This document shows positions 13,686 to 27,300 of a stretch of 64,000 nucleotides of DNA, one piece after another (position 1 is the stretch's first letter; each line of letters opens with the position of its first letter). Source of the stretch: Crotophaga sulcirostris (Eukaryota; Chordata; Aves; Cuculiformes; Crotophagidae); contig VYZB01000238.1 of assembly GCA_013397455.1 (NCBI GenBank), positions 295,319 to 359,318 of the forward strand. Direction: 5' to 3'. The notes under the pieces are model-generated. The model was not told where the DNA came from. It ran no database searches and worked only from the letters and a program-made list of their open reading frames with translations. Made by a program: the position numbers and the translations under genes.

Positions 13686-14036
13686 ATGTCCCCATAACTG
13701 AACAAGGTAGAGTGCATCAGTAGTCGTGCCCAGCTGTAATGTTTTTGTTAAACAAAACCAGACTTTATGGTAAGGTATTATCCAGCACTATTGGAAACGT
13801 CTCTACTTGAGGAAGAGGAATACTGGGGGGGAAGGAGAGAAGTGAAAGGGAGGAGTTTACATGGAGAGCGGCTCAGGCCTTTCTGGGAAGGAAACCCAAA
13901 GTGTGAGAAAGAAGGGGAGGCTGGAGGTGTAGTTGGTTTCAAGTCAGGCACATCTGTTAGAATTTACTTAAGAGTACTTAAGGAATTAGCTAAAGCGATC
14001 TTTAATCATTAGTGCTGTGATTTTTAAGAGTTCATG

Positions 14037-14050
14037 GAGAGAGAGAGAGG
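14037..14050 (+). repeat. Short (GA)n repeat
   Basis: A short gagagagagagag dinucleotide run just left of the old LINE relic. Confidence 0.8.
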
Positions 14051-14089
14051 GTCTGAACAGACTGTGGAGGGGCAGAGGTGGGTGTGGTG

Positions 14090-14890
14090 TCTTACAGGGA
14101 AAGAGAAGTTATTGATAATTTTGGACCAGGCATTAAAAAACCTGGAATAAATTATTAAATAATTTGCAAGTACTTCCCCAGTAGCGAGGGAATACCCAAA
14201 TGGATTTGTCAGGAACAAATTACATTGAGCTCGTCTGATTTCAACATTGATGGAGTAACTGGCAGAAAGGCTAAGAAAGAAATATTCGATGTGATCCTTC
14301 CTGACTTCAGTAAGTCTTTTGACACTATTTCACTTGACATCGTCCTGTATAAACTGGCGAAGTATTCTAAATGAGGTCCCTATAAAGTGACTAATGCAGT
14401 GGTAGAATTGCTGCAGCAAAAGTTTGGCTTTCAGTGACTTGATAGTCTGAGTTGTGGAGTCAGTTTTCTGAAGGGCTCTGTCATGTACCTTGTTCTCTTC
14501 AATAATTCTTTTATGAATTTGAAAATACTTATGAAGATTGTGTATGACACTCAACTAAAAAGGGTTTTGAGTGTTTTGAAGTTAGGACAGGACAGGATTC
14601 TGGCTAAATTAGGATAAGTCTTTGAAATTACTAAGATACTATTTAGTGAATTGTGGAAGCCACAGCTGGGAAGGAAAACTCAAATATATAAATGTGAAAC
14701 AGGAAATAATAAGCTAAGCAGCTGTGCTGCAGAGCAGAATCAGTGTTCACTTTTAGTGGATGACAAATTAAGCAGCTTTGTGGGATGATGGCATTGCAAA
14801 GAGCACAGGCCTTGGTGAGTTCTAGAAAGGCTGTGTACCTTAGGTGAAGCTGTTGCGGTTGCTGTCTGCGGTATTTGGGTACCACGCTAG
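14090..14890 (+). mobile_element. Ancient decayed CR1/L3-class LINE
   Basis: Translated in pieces, this region shows decayed but ordered motifs of a CR1/L3-type reverse transcriptase. At 14288-14365 a frame reads DVILPDFSKSFDT and ends in YKLAKY, matching the DFSKAFDxVxHxIL...KL motif. At about 14469-14505 it reads KGSVMYLVLFN, against the usual QGSVLGPxLFN. At about 14543-14565 YDTQLK stands where the catalytic ADDTKL is expected. At about 14785-14800 atggcattgcaaagagcac resembles the conserved tgctgttgcaaaaaaagc stretch further downstream. Many stops and frameshifts interrupt it. Edges are approximate. It is far more diverged than the other CR1 copies here. Confidence 0.7.
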
Positions 14891-17800
14891 GAAAGAGGTA
14901 GACAAAATGAATAGACAAGCAGGAAGGAGGATTGTTGTGGAAAATATGATGTGAGACAGAACTGAAGGAATTACATTATTTTTTTACTTGAATTTAAGAA
15001 TTCTCTTTTTTTTCTGGACTTGCCGGTTCATCAGACATTCCACCACTTAAATTATACAACATTTCCTAATTCACTGGACTAGATCTGCTTCTGCAAGAAG
15101 CAGAATTAGCGCTGTCTGAAATTACAGACTACGAAGCTGAGCAAAACAAAAAAGTACTTCAAAGATCTGTACAATTCATGGAAAAACTTTGGAGTGCTTT
15201 GGGGTTTGACTGTTTTCTTAGCAAGGAAATTTAAATTCTTAATTCAAGCCTGCTACTCCTTCCACTTCTCCCCCACTGGAATTAATAACACTGTATATAC
15301 CCTTACTATTTAAACAACCCCTAATTAGGATGTCAGTGAGAGTTTGCCTTCCAGGCTCTCCCACAAGTTGATGCAGTGCTGCCTTTTCCTATTCTTGTAG
15401 AGTAGCTGATCCCAGCATTTGCGTTGCCAGTTATACTCCCCTCAGACACCTACTTCTTTCCAACTCCTCTTTTGGCATTTTTCCCCCTTCTTGTAGGAAA
15501 AACGTCCAACTGAGATTCCCCAAAGTTGCTCTCTTTTTCATACTCTTTCGAACAACTTGGTCAGTGAACACTTTTCCACCAGGGATGCTCTTAGGTTGCC
15601 TGCTGATGCACTTGAACAACAGTACTGCTTCTGGTTTGCTCTGGAAGACTTGGACATCATGTCCCAGAGCCCTGGGCCACAGCTTTGAATGTAAGGTCAG
15701 CAAACTGCTAGGTTTATCACTGGTCAGCCCATCAGGTCACTTCTGTTGCTCTAGGGACTGATAGTGTCCAGCTGACATGTGCTTTTGCCTTGCAGAGCAG
15801 TATGGCAAGCACAACAGCTTTGCATATTTCAGTTCCACTAAGAGATGCGTGGAAAAACTGTCATCTGATAATTGTTGAACCTTTGATGATATTAATTGCC
15901 TATGGATTATGCAACTTCCTGGGGTTTTTAATTCTGTTGGGTCTTGTGTCTCAGAAGATCGTTATTTCTGAGACTGGAACAATAGTTTATCACACATTGA
16001 AACTTCTGTACGACATTGTAATGCAGTGCAGTAGTTAATAAAGTGAAGAGTGTACAAGGAAAACAAAGCTATAAATGCATCTAGCAAGAAAGAACTGGAG
16101 TGACTAATGATTTAAAAAGACAGATTGAGAATCTATGTACCATATAGTATCTAAGCAGATTTTCCCTCAGCATTCCCCAAGAAGTCTGCTCCTTCAGTAT
16201 CTGCTCTATTTGCAGAATTTCTCATTCTAAACAATGCTTTGTTGTGTGTGAAATACCTGTGGCACATTTTGTGGTCCTGACATGACTACAAACTGGTTGA
16301 AAACTATAGTAACAGTTGTGTTCCGTAACTGAGCACAAGGGTGAATATTTTAAATACCTGTTTGCTGGACTCAAGAAGTGCTTCTGAACCAAGTGTCACT
16401 GCAGTTGTGCTTTCCAGAAAGCTAGCATCCCTTGCAGTTTTGTTCAAAACCTCTTGATGCTGCTGATGCACATGGAATCAAACAGCAGTAAGAAATCTCC
16501 TGATGATGGGGGGGTGGAAGCAGAGAGCTCTCTCTTACTGTGTGCTGCATTCACAAGAGTGGAAGAAAAAACACAAGTGAGTCTTTTTTATTTAGTCTAA
16601 ACAGCACCTTTTCTTGAGTAGCACACAGCTTAGTTCTCTTTTTCTGATCCCTGGGCTGGTGGTGGGCTGCAGTTACACAATGTGTTGTTGCATGGATTAA
16701 TGATGTGAGCGAGGTCCCACAGGAGCGCTTGTGGTCTGTGGGGGAAACTTGTTTGGTGTTGCTTTCCTGGTAGTGAATGGCAGTTTGGCACAGAGCTAGC
16801 GAGGAGGGAGAGACGGGATCAGTGGATGCTCTTCAAGCAGGTACTTTCTTGGCCTTTACGTGCAGGTGGCATTTGGCCATGCACAAAATGAAAGCAGCAG
16901 ATGAGTTTCCTTATGTAGCAGGTCTGTGTGCCAGGCTGTACAGTTCCCCTCGTTTTCACTTGGAAAAGAGCTTGCTTTCCTTTGAACTTTTTGCAGACAC
17001 TGGGGAATCGATATAACATGAAGTGTTAGTTTCCAGTGCTGTGTGCTGACAATGTTGGTCACTTTGTCAGATCTGGGGAAGCCCTCTGACTGCAGAGGGA
17101 CTTGAACATCATTTCACATGCCCTGCTAAGTCTTGCTATAAACTGAGTATGACAGGAGGGAAGAGAAAAAGCTTGATGGTTATACTTAGAAAACAAAGGA
17201 AAATGATTGTATTTGAGAAACAATAAACACAGATTCCCTGCGGTGCCATTTTATAGTCCATTTCTGAATAGAAACTTATATTAAATATCATTTGACCATA
17301 TATTCTGCTGCTTAAGCCACCCTTGAGATGCTCACTATTTACACAAGTAGTTTACTGTATCTAATGGCAATGCAGGTGTTTTTCTAAAAATAAACCAACT
17401 GTAATGTTGCACAGAATTTTCTGGCTTTATTTATAGATCATATTTCCTCATACTATCATATGTGCAAAGCTGCAATCCCAGTTATATATGAACTTCCTGA
17501 ATCTAAGTCTTTACTTAATACCTAAATACTTAACTGAGAAGAATCTGACTGTCAGTATCACGGCACAGGCATAGCCAAACTGAAGACGTCGTAGATGAGA
17601 ATTACCTCCTATACTGATCAAATACTTTGTGATTTGATCATGATTCTTTGATGCAGAAGGAGCCAAGTCAGGCAGAAGCCCTGCTGAAGGTCTTGCTAGT
17701 TTAGGACTGCTGTCTTTTAATCTCAAAGTTGAGACTTTGGTGTAAATTCTTCCCTTAGAAATCTCCTTCTTCTGTCTTTTACCAGGCAGCCAGTCTGCTG

Positions 17801-19780
17801 CCCTCTGCTTCTCTAGAGGATGTACTAGTATGCTTTGAAGGTGAGTGACTTCGGTGTGATCACCTTTGGCTCTGTCCATATCCCCTGGGAGAGGGCACAG
17901 CCACAAGACCAGCTGAGCAAAGTCTTTGTGGAGATGCTGCACTTCTCCTGCTGGGGCTGTTCCGGTACCAGCCAGTATGAAATTTAAACCTTGAACTTTC
18001 GGACTCCTATTCCTACAGAGAGGTCGTGCAGGAAAGGTCAAGCTGATGTACTGTCAGCTCTAGTCAGTCCCACAGGGAACAGCATGGCCTGAAATGTTGA
18101 AAGTTCATTCCAAACTGCCCTTGCGCAACTTTTTAATGCCAGAGTTTCTTGCTGCGTGTAACTGACTATTTGAAAAGATATGAGAACTTCTTTCAAGTCC
18201 TTGTTGCCAAGTTGACTACATCCCAGAGATTGCCTTGAGGTTTTTGTGGGGTGTGTTGTCAGTCCAACATTTCATGTCAGCGCCTCTTAAATTTACTGTT
18301 GGACTTTCTCTTGGTCGTAGGTTGCTGGTGTTGCTTCCAAGGCTAGTCCTTGCATTCCTGTGAAAGGCGACAGCTTTCGCCCTCTGTGTTTTTAAATTGT
18401 TACCATCAAATAGTATAACCTAGGATAGTTTTTATTTATTCAGTTACATCCTTGAACTAAACTTGAATTAGGGATGTTTTTTGGATCTCAGATGATCTCA
18501 CCTGCACATTCTGTCACCTTCCTCTCTGTTCCCAGTCCCCAAGTTGCCTTTCACTATTTACTAACAATCCTCCCTTTGCCTGGGGATGCTCACAGAGTCC
18601 TCAGACATTACACAGTGCTGATGTGTCAAAATAAAAATGGGTTTTCTTCTTTGAGATCAAGTGGACTTATCAAATCCTGGATAAAGCTATGAGAGAAACC
18701 ATTTTGTATTATTAGTAAACAGGGAAAACCAGGGTTGTTAATTTCATTTTCATTAGAGAGGGTGGATTTCTTACGCTCTTTGACATGAGCAGAAAGAGGA
18801 AGGGAATTTTGGTGTAGTGTGCCATTCTTCTGATTTTAAAATCAATGTTTGTGTCTCTTCTTTTCCCCTCAAACTACTCAGACTTAATTACACTCTTCAA
18901 TTAGGAACACAAGATCTATTTGAATTATCAGTAATAATTAAAGTCCATGGTAATTGCTGCCTAATATGCATTATCATTATATGTAAATGTTGAACTCTTG
19001 CAGGCAGCCTTATAGAGTCAATTAAAAAAAGGATCTACTTGAGATTAAGTGCTTCAGATTTTTTCAGTTCCATAAGTATGAATCATTTTGGCACTATATT
19101 TCCTAGATTTAAAAGATGTCTGAGCTTGACGAGACAAGTTGTCATTTATAATGCATGTTCTGTTTTTCCTGCACTTTGGTTTTCATCACTGTGTGTTCCT
19201 TCCACAAAGCTGCCGTGACATTTTGGAGCAGAGTTTTTATTGACTTGAGAAGATTAACATTTACTAGGACTACAACCTAATTTCTTTTATGCTACACAGA
19301 GATGCCATGTGTAATAAAAAGCACGTTTTTGAAATTATAAACATGTCAGCTTCCTTCTTAAATGACTAAGTATCCTTAGGTTTCACAATCACCGTTGCAC
19401 AAAGATGATGTTCTCTTCGTGAGAGTGAGATGTTAATTAAAACAGCAGCAGCACTGAGACAGTGTTGATGGCTGGAGCATGCTGCCCTCTGCCTACAGAA
19501 TTTAAGAAATGTATTTTGCTCCTCTCTATCTTCAGCATTTAACCTGTATTCGTGCAAAACTTGCATGCAGTTACCTTGGTGTGTCTTAGGATTTCTTTCC
19601 TATTATAAAAGTTTCTTTGAAACCTGTTTTAAAATCCCTGCTTTTTGGATTACTTGGATTGTTATTATAATGCTAATACTGAAATGAAATATTACAGCCA
19701 TGCTTTCTGTGAGGAGAACTGTCCTTTGGTTATGATAAATGAGGGTTCCTCTTACCCACCTGTGTCATCTGTCTGTGTAG

Positions 19781-19818
19781 AAATTTAGGAAAATTAGGAA
19801 ATTTAGGAAATTTTGAAA
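19781..19818 (+). repeat. Imperfect tandem repeat (aaatttagg)n
   Basis: Three to four imperfect copies of an A+T-rich unit of about 9 bases (aaatttagg, aaaattagg, aaatttagg, aaatttt). Confidence 0.75.
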
Positions 19819-21317
19819 ATAACCTCAGCACCTTAGCCAATACTCCCTTTCTCTCAAAAAAAGCAGGTTTATGCCTATAAAAGCTGTTATTGATCACACA
19901 TATGCCATGTTTGCCTAAATAATCAGCATGTTGGTGCTTCTGCTTTTTATTTTATATCTAAAGCTTTATGGGATAATGGACATTGTATAAAATCCAGTAC
20001 TTTTCCGATTTTTCTGATAAAGACCTTTATGAAGAGGCATGTGGTGTTCAGTGAGTTTAAATAAAAAATAAAGTGCATTTCTGGAACTAAATTAGTAATC
20101 AAGAAAAAAAAACTCAGATCATTTTATAATTATTTAAATGGTGATTGTAGTGTCAGACTCATGATTTGAAGTTGTTGATGTTTATATCTGGATTGTGTTT
20201 TTACTGTATGTGCAGATCACCAAGTGTATAGATGAATGTTTCTGTGTTTAGGTATGATAGACATTATATTAACAATGTGAAACTAGTAGTTTCTTGTGTG
20301 TTTGTGATTGTAGTAGAGGCTTGTGAAGTTGTGTGAACCATATAATTACTTCAGCGTATAAAAGAAGTTTTTTTTACAAAGATATTTTTGGAAACAGTGA
20401 GAAGAATGTTTAAAACTATTTACTGAAAATAGCCATAAAATCTGTTTATCATCCTAATGACCATGTTACTGTGCACCTCAGTTGCTACCTCAAGATTTAC
20501 CTTCTAATATGTAGAGGCTTGTAGAACTCTCTTAAAGAGAGTCCACCTTCTGGACTCTTATAGTCACATAGCATCTCTTTTTACTCTAAAAAAAAAAAAA
20601 GGTGATTTTCCACAGTCTCTTCAAAAACAGAATATGCACTACGTATGTGCTTAAAACCCAAAAGAAGCATGCAGTGACCTGGGCATGCTACTTAGTGTAC
20701 CTTACAAATCCAGAGTGGTCCTGAAGAAGGGAAAAGGAGCTCTGTAATTTTCTCTTAACTTTAAATAAAAGCATTTTGGGATGGTCGGCTTGTTACAGCA
20801 GCATTACTGTGCACATGTAGCTTTGTAGTTGTAGTCATCATCCTAGGTCAGTGCCAGTCTGGCAAAGACTTGTGCCCCTGATGGGAACTTGAATGCTTCT
20901 AGATGTGATAGTCTGGTGGTGATGCCAGGTAGCCAAAGGGGTTTGAATTCACCAGACAGTCAGCCAGCATAAACATATCCAGATGTGGTTGTTGGCCATC
21001 CTCATATGGCCAAGCCAACACACACAACCTGTTGGGACAAAGCAAGATATCGCTCTGTTTGACATACTTTGCAATGCCTTCAGTTGGTGAATTATTGCAA
21101 GACTTAACCCCCAAGATGAAGTGTCTTTGGAAATCTGTTTTAATGATCATGCTTGTGGGAACATGTCTCCACAAGAAGGCATCCCATATCCATTTATATC
21201 CCAACACATGCACAAACAGCTTCTTGGGCCCACTGTCATATTGTCCCAAGTGTAGAGAGGCCACACTCCTTTGACTATGGAAGTTTGATTTATTCCTGTT
21301 CAAGATACAGGGTCCTC

Positions 21318-21337
21318 TTTTTTTTTTTTTTTTTTTT
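21318..21337 (-). repeat. Homopolymer T20 (A20 on minus strand)
   Basis: Twenty consecutive T on the + strand. On the minus strand it is an A tract preceded by cataaa, which could be the tail of a retroposed sequence lying to its right. I found no recognisable source gene or flanking duplication, so a simple homopolymer is equally likely. Confidence 0.75.
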
Positions 21338-24300
21338 ATGCATTTGTCTTGAAGCAGCTGGGAGCTGCATGAGAGTGATAAGGGGCTGGGGGTTGTGAGG
21401 CTCCTTGAATGGCAATAGCTTGTAGTGATCTCCCATGAAGGGCCCCTGTTCTTTCTGGTTTCTGACTGCTGTTTTGTGCCACTTTCCCTGTCGTGCCCTT
21501 GGTGGTTGAGTCTCAAGAGACTCTGTCAGGACATGTCAGCAACCAGGTCTCCTCTCTCCTGCATGCTGTGCCTCATGGTGCCAGCAGCCAAGCACAGGGG
21601 ACAAGAAGGGATGGGAAACATTAAAAGAGGCTTTTATGCATGTAACACGCTCATTCAACTTCCTTGTCCAAACTTTTCTATAATTTGTTGTTTTCTAAAT
21701 TGGGTTGTTTGGATACTCACGTTTATGGAAAGTGTGAGCATTACTTTAAACAACATTTCCATGAAATGTTGTGATGTCAGCCACAAAAAAATCCAATAGA
21801 TGAACAGTTCACAGATTTGAAATTAGAGGCAGGTCATAAGAGTCTATTCTGTTGAACAGTGAAGGCAGAGTAAGTAATGGGCTTGACTCTAATTCATCTG
21901 GCCAAAACCATAGCAGGCTGGTAACCCCTCTCAGCTGGTTTCAGCTGGTCCCTTACATCCAAGGGAGAGTAAAGGCAGGCCCATGGTAGGGTTGGGGCGG
22001 CTTTGGAACCCTTCAGGCTCACTCATGCATATCCAGGCTCTTGCTTTTCAAGCTTCAGAGTGAAATGCAAGTAGTGATTTTCTTTTTTAGAGAGTTCAAT
22101 TAATATTTTACATGAAACGCAATGTACTGGTTCATGAATCTTGCATTATTTATTTTAAGGCTGGCTTTAATAAGAAAATCTGAAAGTTTGCATGCAGTGA
22201 AGAACAAGTAAAGCCTAGTTTCATTTCCATTAACATTACTGTGCAAACTACAATTAAAATGTATACTGGCTACTTATCTTCGGCTTAATTAGAATTTGCT
22301 AGGAAGTTGCTTAGATTCTAAGTTATCTTGATGGCAAAAGTGCACCGCAAAGCAGCGGATCACAAGCAGCCAGTCACCAGATTTGACTCAGGGTGCTACA
22401 GTGTTCGTGTAATGGATAGCCTTTTGGGGTGATTTATGTCTTCCTCCAGCTTTCAAAGTGGCCTGACGAGGCTAAGACTGTTGTTTTGTATGCTGTTCGA
22501 AAGCTAAAAAGCCAGCAAAAATGTAGGTGGTGGTTTTTGTTTTTTTTTTTGAGAGGAAAGTGGCAGCTCTTGCCAGTAGAGGGAGTCGATGGACACTGTT
22601 CTGGGACTTTGTATGGGTGCAATAGGGAGTGCTTGTATATGGGTGCAGAGATGTGTGTGCTCTACTACATCTATGTACGTACTCATCTTTTCTCTATATT
22701 GCAGAAATCTATTTTCTGTTGAGAAAATTCTCATAGGGATTTGTGGTTATGGACCAAAAAAAGATGAATCAATACATCAGTATTAGCACATTTCACTTTT
22801 AAATAAGAGGAGGAGAATGTTTCAGTAATTATCACCTTGTTGCAGACACTTCAGGCAAGATGACTGTTTTCACTGTTTTTTTGTAATTTGGTAATATCTG
22901 AGGACTTCGCAAAATAAAGCCTTTTTTTCTTTGTTAGTCAATTCTGTTCACCAAAAAGTTTTTTTAAACCCCCAAAAAACCCTCCAGTTAAACAAACCAA
23001 TCATGCAAGTCCTAGTCTTTAAGAGAACATTTTCACAGTGAGCCCCAATGCCAAACTCGTAGGCATTAAAATTACCTTTTCTAACATTCGAGCCAATTTT
23101 CTTCTCTCTAGTAGTATTTTTTAAACTTATGGGGCAGCCATTATTAATTATTGATTTACAAGTCTTAAATACTTGTAGTTCTGCCACTTAAAATGATCGA
23201 GGAGGACCTGGAGTTTTGTCTGGGGGAGTGGAGGGTGGCAGCAGGCTGCGGGGATGGGGCGCAGTCCACCCTAGGGACTTTGGTGGGAAGATGGAGGGGG
23301 TGGCAGTGAGGTGGCCAGTCCCAGTGGTAGGGTCCTGGTTGTCCTGTCACCACTCTTGGCTTTGTGGAAGGGGGCTGGAGGCAGCTCCATTCCCTGGCTC
23401 CGAACCCCTGGTAGGAGGGAAAAGCAAGGAGGAAAGCTGGGTGTCTCACAGTTTTTTGCGCCTTTTAGGACTTGAAACAGGGTTTGAGGCGTATGAGGGG
23501 GAGCAGATACACCAGTTACAAAGGGCTCATTGCAGGAGGGCATGCCTTGGCTGAGGAAGAGCCTCTGCATCCAGCGGTGCTGTCTTTGTGCCTCCCAGGC
23601 TGTAAAGGATGGGAAGATTTAAAGCAGAGATCACTCACTGTGTTAGGTGCATTGGCTGAAGCAGAGGACTAGATCCAGGGATCCAGGGGCTTCTGTCACA
23701 TCTTGTTCATCCCTGATGGCTAGATTGAGCATCTCTTGCTCCTCCAAAGTGGAAGATCTTTCTTGAATTGAACAGTGAGGGGAGACTGTTGATCCCTTTC
23801 TGCTGGCAGATCTGGCTTTAAACTCATGGATGCTATCACCCCCACTCCACCCACTGAATGAGAGAGAATAGAATTGTGGTCGTCTTGGGGCTGAAAGGTT
23901 GCAGTTGCTTCACATTCATGACTTTATCTTCTGGGGTTTGGGGAGGTGCAGGATGTGTTTTACTTTCTGAGTTATTTGGGAAGAAGTACAAAAAGAACCT
24001 CAAAGTGCTGCTTTTGGCGTAAGTAAAACTGTCTTCGTTAAGTTTTCTTGTTTATCTTTATGTAACTTAAACCAATGAGGTTTTTTCTGTGTTGCTCACT
24101 GGTTTTGTCTCCCAGTCACTGTTCTGGCACCTAATAACATGTGTCCCTTCAAATCCAGGGGTGCTGTCACATATCCATATCCTAGGCCTGGGGGAGGTAA
24201 AACATGACCTCAGCACAGGCCTTTGAGCCAGGATAAGAAATCCATCCTGCGGAGGTGGTGAGCCAGTATGCGGCAGGAGGGAAGCAATGTGTTGGCTGTG

Positions 24301-27300
24301 TCAGAGCCACCTCCAAGGCAGTTTGGAAAGCTGGTTCACGCTTAGAGAGGATTTGAAACATTTCCAGCTTTCTCTGTTTCCTTTTCCAAACATGGAGCAA
24401 TCTTTGAGTTTCAGTCTTGTGTTCCCAATAAATGCTCGGTGCAGAAACGTCCAGGTGCATTTCATTCCAGTGCTCCTTCAACAAACTGAAAATGAGAAGG
24501 AGAAAGAAACGTGATCGTGGAGGAAGAAAGCTGCATTTGAGCAACTTTCAAAAGATGCTGAGAAAAGAGCACTGCAAGAGCCTGATTAAACATAAAACTA
24601 GTCAGTGTTGCCCCGAAGTTGTTTGTGATGCATGAAATGAAATGCAGCTGAAATGTCTTCCCTGAAAGCTTGACTCTTGCACCCTGCATGGAGTGAAAGA
24701 AGCTTCTACGTTGTCATGGATTTTTGTTTGTGGCAAACTCAATAATGTGCTAATGTTGAGTATATGTACTGTAGCATATCAAGGGCTAAAGGTATGAAGG
24801 GAAACTTCTTTTTAATCTTTTACAAAATCAAAGCCTTCTTTTATGACACTTGTTTAATAATCTAACGTAGCAGAGGAGCATGGGAAACAGCTCTTAACCT
24901 TGAAAACCAACTTGGAGAAAGTGCTGTGAAGAGGATTTATATGGTGACAAATTTAACAATCCACTGAATCGCTTTTTCTCCTGACATGTGAACTGTTATA
25001 GCTTTCCAATAGAGACGTGGTGTAAAAGACCAAAAAAAAGTAAGCTTTGAGTTTTAGAAAAAACTTTATTTGGGGCTAAGTTTAAAAAGTAGTAGGAGAC
25101 TTTTTTTTTTTTTTTACTATAGTAATATTTACAAAGGCTGCTTCTACATAGCTGGTTTTTTTTAGTTTCTTCCCGGGTCTTACTGAATTTCTTACTGCTT
25201 TGTGGCTGTTTTTTTTTTTTCTAAGCTGGTTCATTATTAACTTAACTCACTTATTTTCCCCACTCATAAATGAACCAACACATGGTTCCCAAATGGCTGG
25301 AGAAAGAAAAAGAGAGCAGGAATTTTAGATTCTGACACCCGTGATAGGGAGATGTTTTAAATGTTTTGCAAAGAATAGAAAAAAAAAGAACTCTGATTGT
25401 AAAAACAATTTAGAAAACCCCACCTGTTCATAGTATTTCAAAATAAACACATACCAAAGAGAGCAATTTTCTAAATCACAATAACCTTTTGTGAAGTGTA
25501 TATGATATGAGTCTTCTGCTTAATTGTAATTCTTAGATCCCATTGATCAGAGGCATGACCTTTCCTTGTTGACTAAATGATTTATTAGCTTTTTCAGAAG
25601 ATGACTTCCTGTGTCTAACGCCGCTCTGTGCTCAGATTTCGAGCAGGCTATTAACGTGCATCATATTGTATCTTTCCTTGCATTGGTATTGTAACTTTTA
25701 ATTGAGGCTGTCTTTTATTACACTAGTTCTTACTGCCATTTTGCGGTAACTCATTTCCTTGCAATTAGATATGTCCCATTTCTGAAATGCAATTTTCTTT
25801 GGGCTGGTAAATGCACAGCACATGTTTTACTTGAGTCTTTTCATAGGACTTTCGTGTTCGGTAAAAAATAAGGATCAGAAACTGGTGCCCCCGAGGCAGG
25901 ATTTTGCAGTGCTTAAAGCACTTCAGGCAAGTAAACTGTGGCTAGGGCAGAGCTGTCATGGATTAAAAAGGGGAGAAAGTTCTCCATGAGAGACTGAGGG
26001 TGAGTTGTGGATGTCTCTCGATCCTACTTATCACTCACCATGCGGCCCTGCAACTCAGAAAGGAAAGGGAGAAAAAAAAAAGCCTTTTTCGGTTTTGGCA
26101 GTCTCCATCTGTTGAAGGTGACTGAAATGAGGTTGTTGGTTTCAACATAACATTAAATGGAGAGGAAGGGATGCAATGTGAACCATCACTCAAATCCATT
26201 GCTAATGGCAGAGTGAGCTACGTGCTAGCAATAGCTCAGTGCCTTCCTGCGAGACCTCGTCCTTAGCTCTGCTTAGCGTATGACTGTGCTTATTGGATTG
26301 AGGTGATGGACTTGAGAAGGAGCCTCTCCACCAAAGCACTGTTTTAAGTAAAAGGCACACATTTTTAACACTGACAGTATTTTTGAGCCAACGAAAAGTG
26401 ACTTTTTGTTGGTCAGGCATTGTGTAATTATACTAAATGTACTGTTCTGGTAAAAACATAATGGGGGCATTGAAGGATTCACAGTGGTAGAGCTGGATGG
26501 CTGTTATTTATTTCCATGCTGAAGCATAAGGTGTTTAGTTCAGCTGTGATTTGTTTCTGATATCTGGGCATAAGTTTCCAAGCAGCCTTACACAAAGGAT
26601 GTCCAGTTGCCTCTTAATTAGTATTGAACCCGCTGGGAAAGGACTGCTGACTCACTATATAACTCACTCTGCAACTGCTTTATCATTTGTCATGTGCCAC
26701 TAAGTGACTCTTAGATATTAGAAACCATCCATCAGTACCTCCCTCAGCTGGATCCAAACTGACAGCTTACGAATGAAAGCCTCCCAAAATCAAAGTCAAT
26801 CTTCTGAGCTATTCAGTCCCTTGAAACAAATGTTTCATGTGGAATAAACTGAATACTAATGACTCTGATAAGAAAACATACCTTTATAGTGCTCTCTGCC
26901 ATTTTCTCTTTGTTTCTGCTTAGAATTCCTCCCACTCACTCTCTTGGTTTGCAGGTCTTGGTGAGGTTAACTCCAGACTCCATTCAGGCATTACAATGTG
27001 GTCCTACCCTTCTTCCCGCTCCTCTTTGGCTTAAAGAGCCAAAAGAGAGAAAAGGGGCCTTTGGGCTCTGGATCCTGCCAAGGACTGGAACCAGAACTAC
27101 AAATTCTGGATGAGACATCAGTTGTGCTTCTGATCATCTTGGCTCTGGAGCCCATTGAGTTATAGCTTTGGTTCATAAACTCAACCCCTTTAAGGGAAAT
27201 TATCAGTGAATATGTTTATTTATACAAGCTTCCAGATGTTATGTCAAAGAGTGGGGCCAGTAGTTCTTATCTTAGATCAGCAAGGGTTATTGTCAATATT

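Larger units (their letters stand above)
10983..14089. other. Non-coding stretch with a G+C-rich patch
   Basis: No recognisable gene. Most of it is ordinary A+T-rich sequence. The patch at about 13364-13725 is clearly richer in G+C and is open on both strands (119 codons on +, 112 and 114 on -), which usually reflects few stop codons in G+C-rich DNA. I cannot assign any of these frames to a family. Confidence 0.5.

Noticed and set aside
15431..15703. 90-codon minus-strand ORF with a protein-like composition
   Set aside because: No family recognised and no retroposition marks; not enough to annotate as a gene or pseudogene.
15790..16038. 82-codon ORF with a hydrophobic stretch like a membrane segment
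   Set aside because: T-rich DNA readily gives Leu, Ile and Phe runs, and no homologue, leader or splice context is visible.
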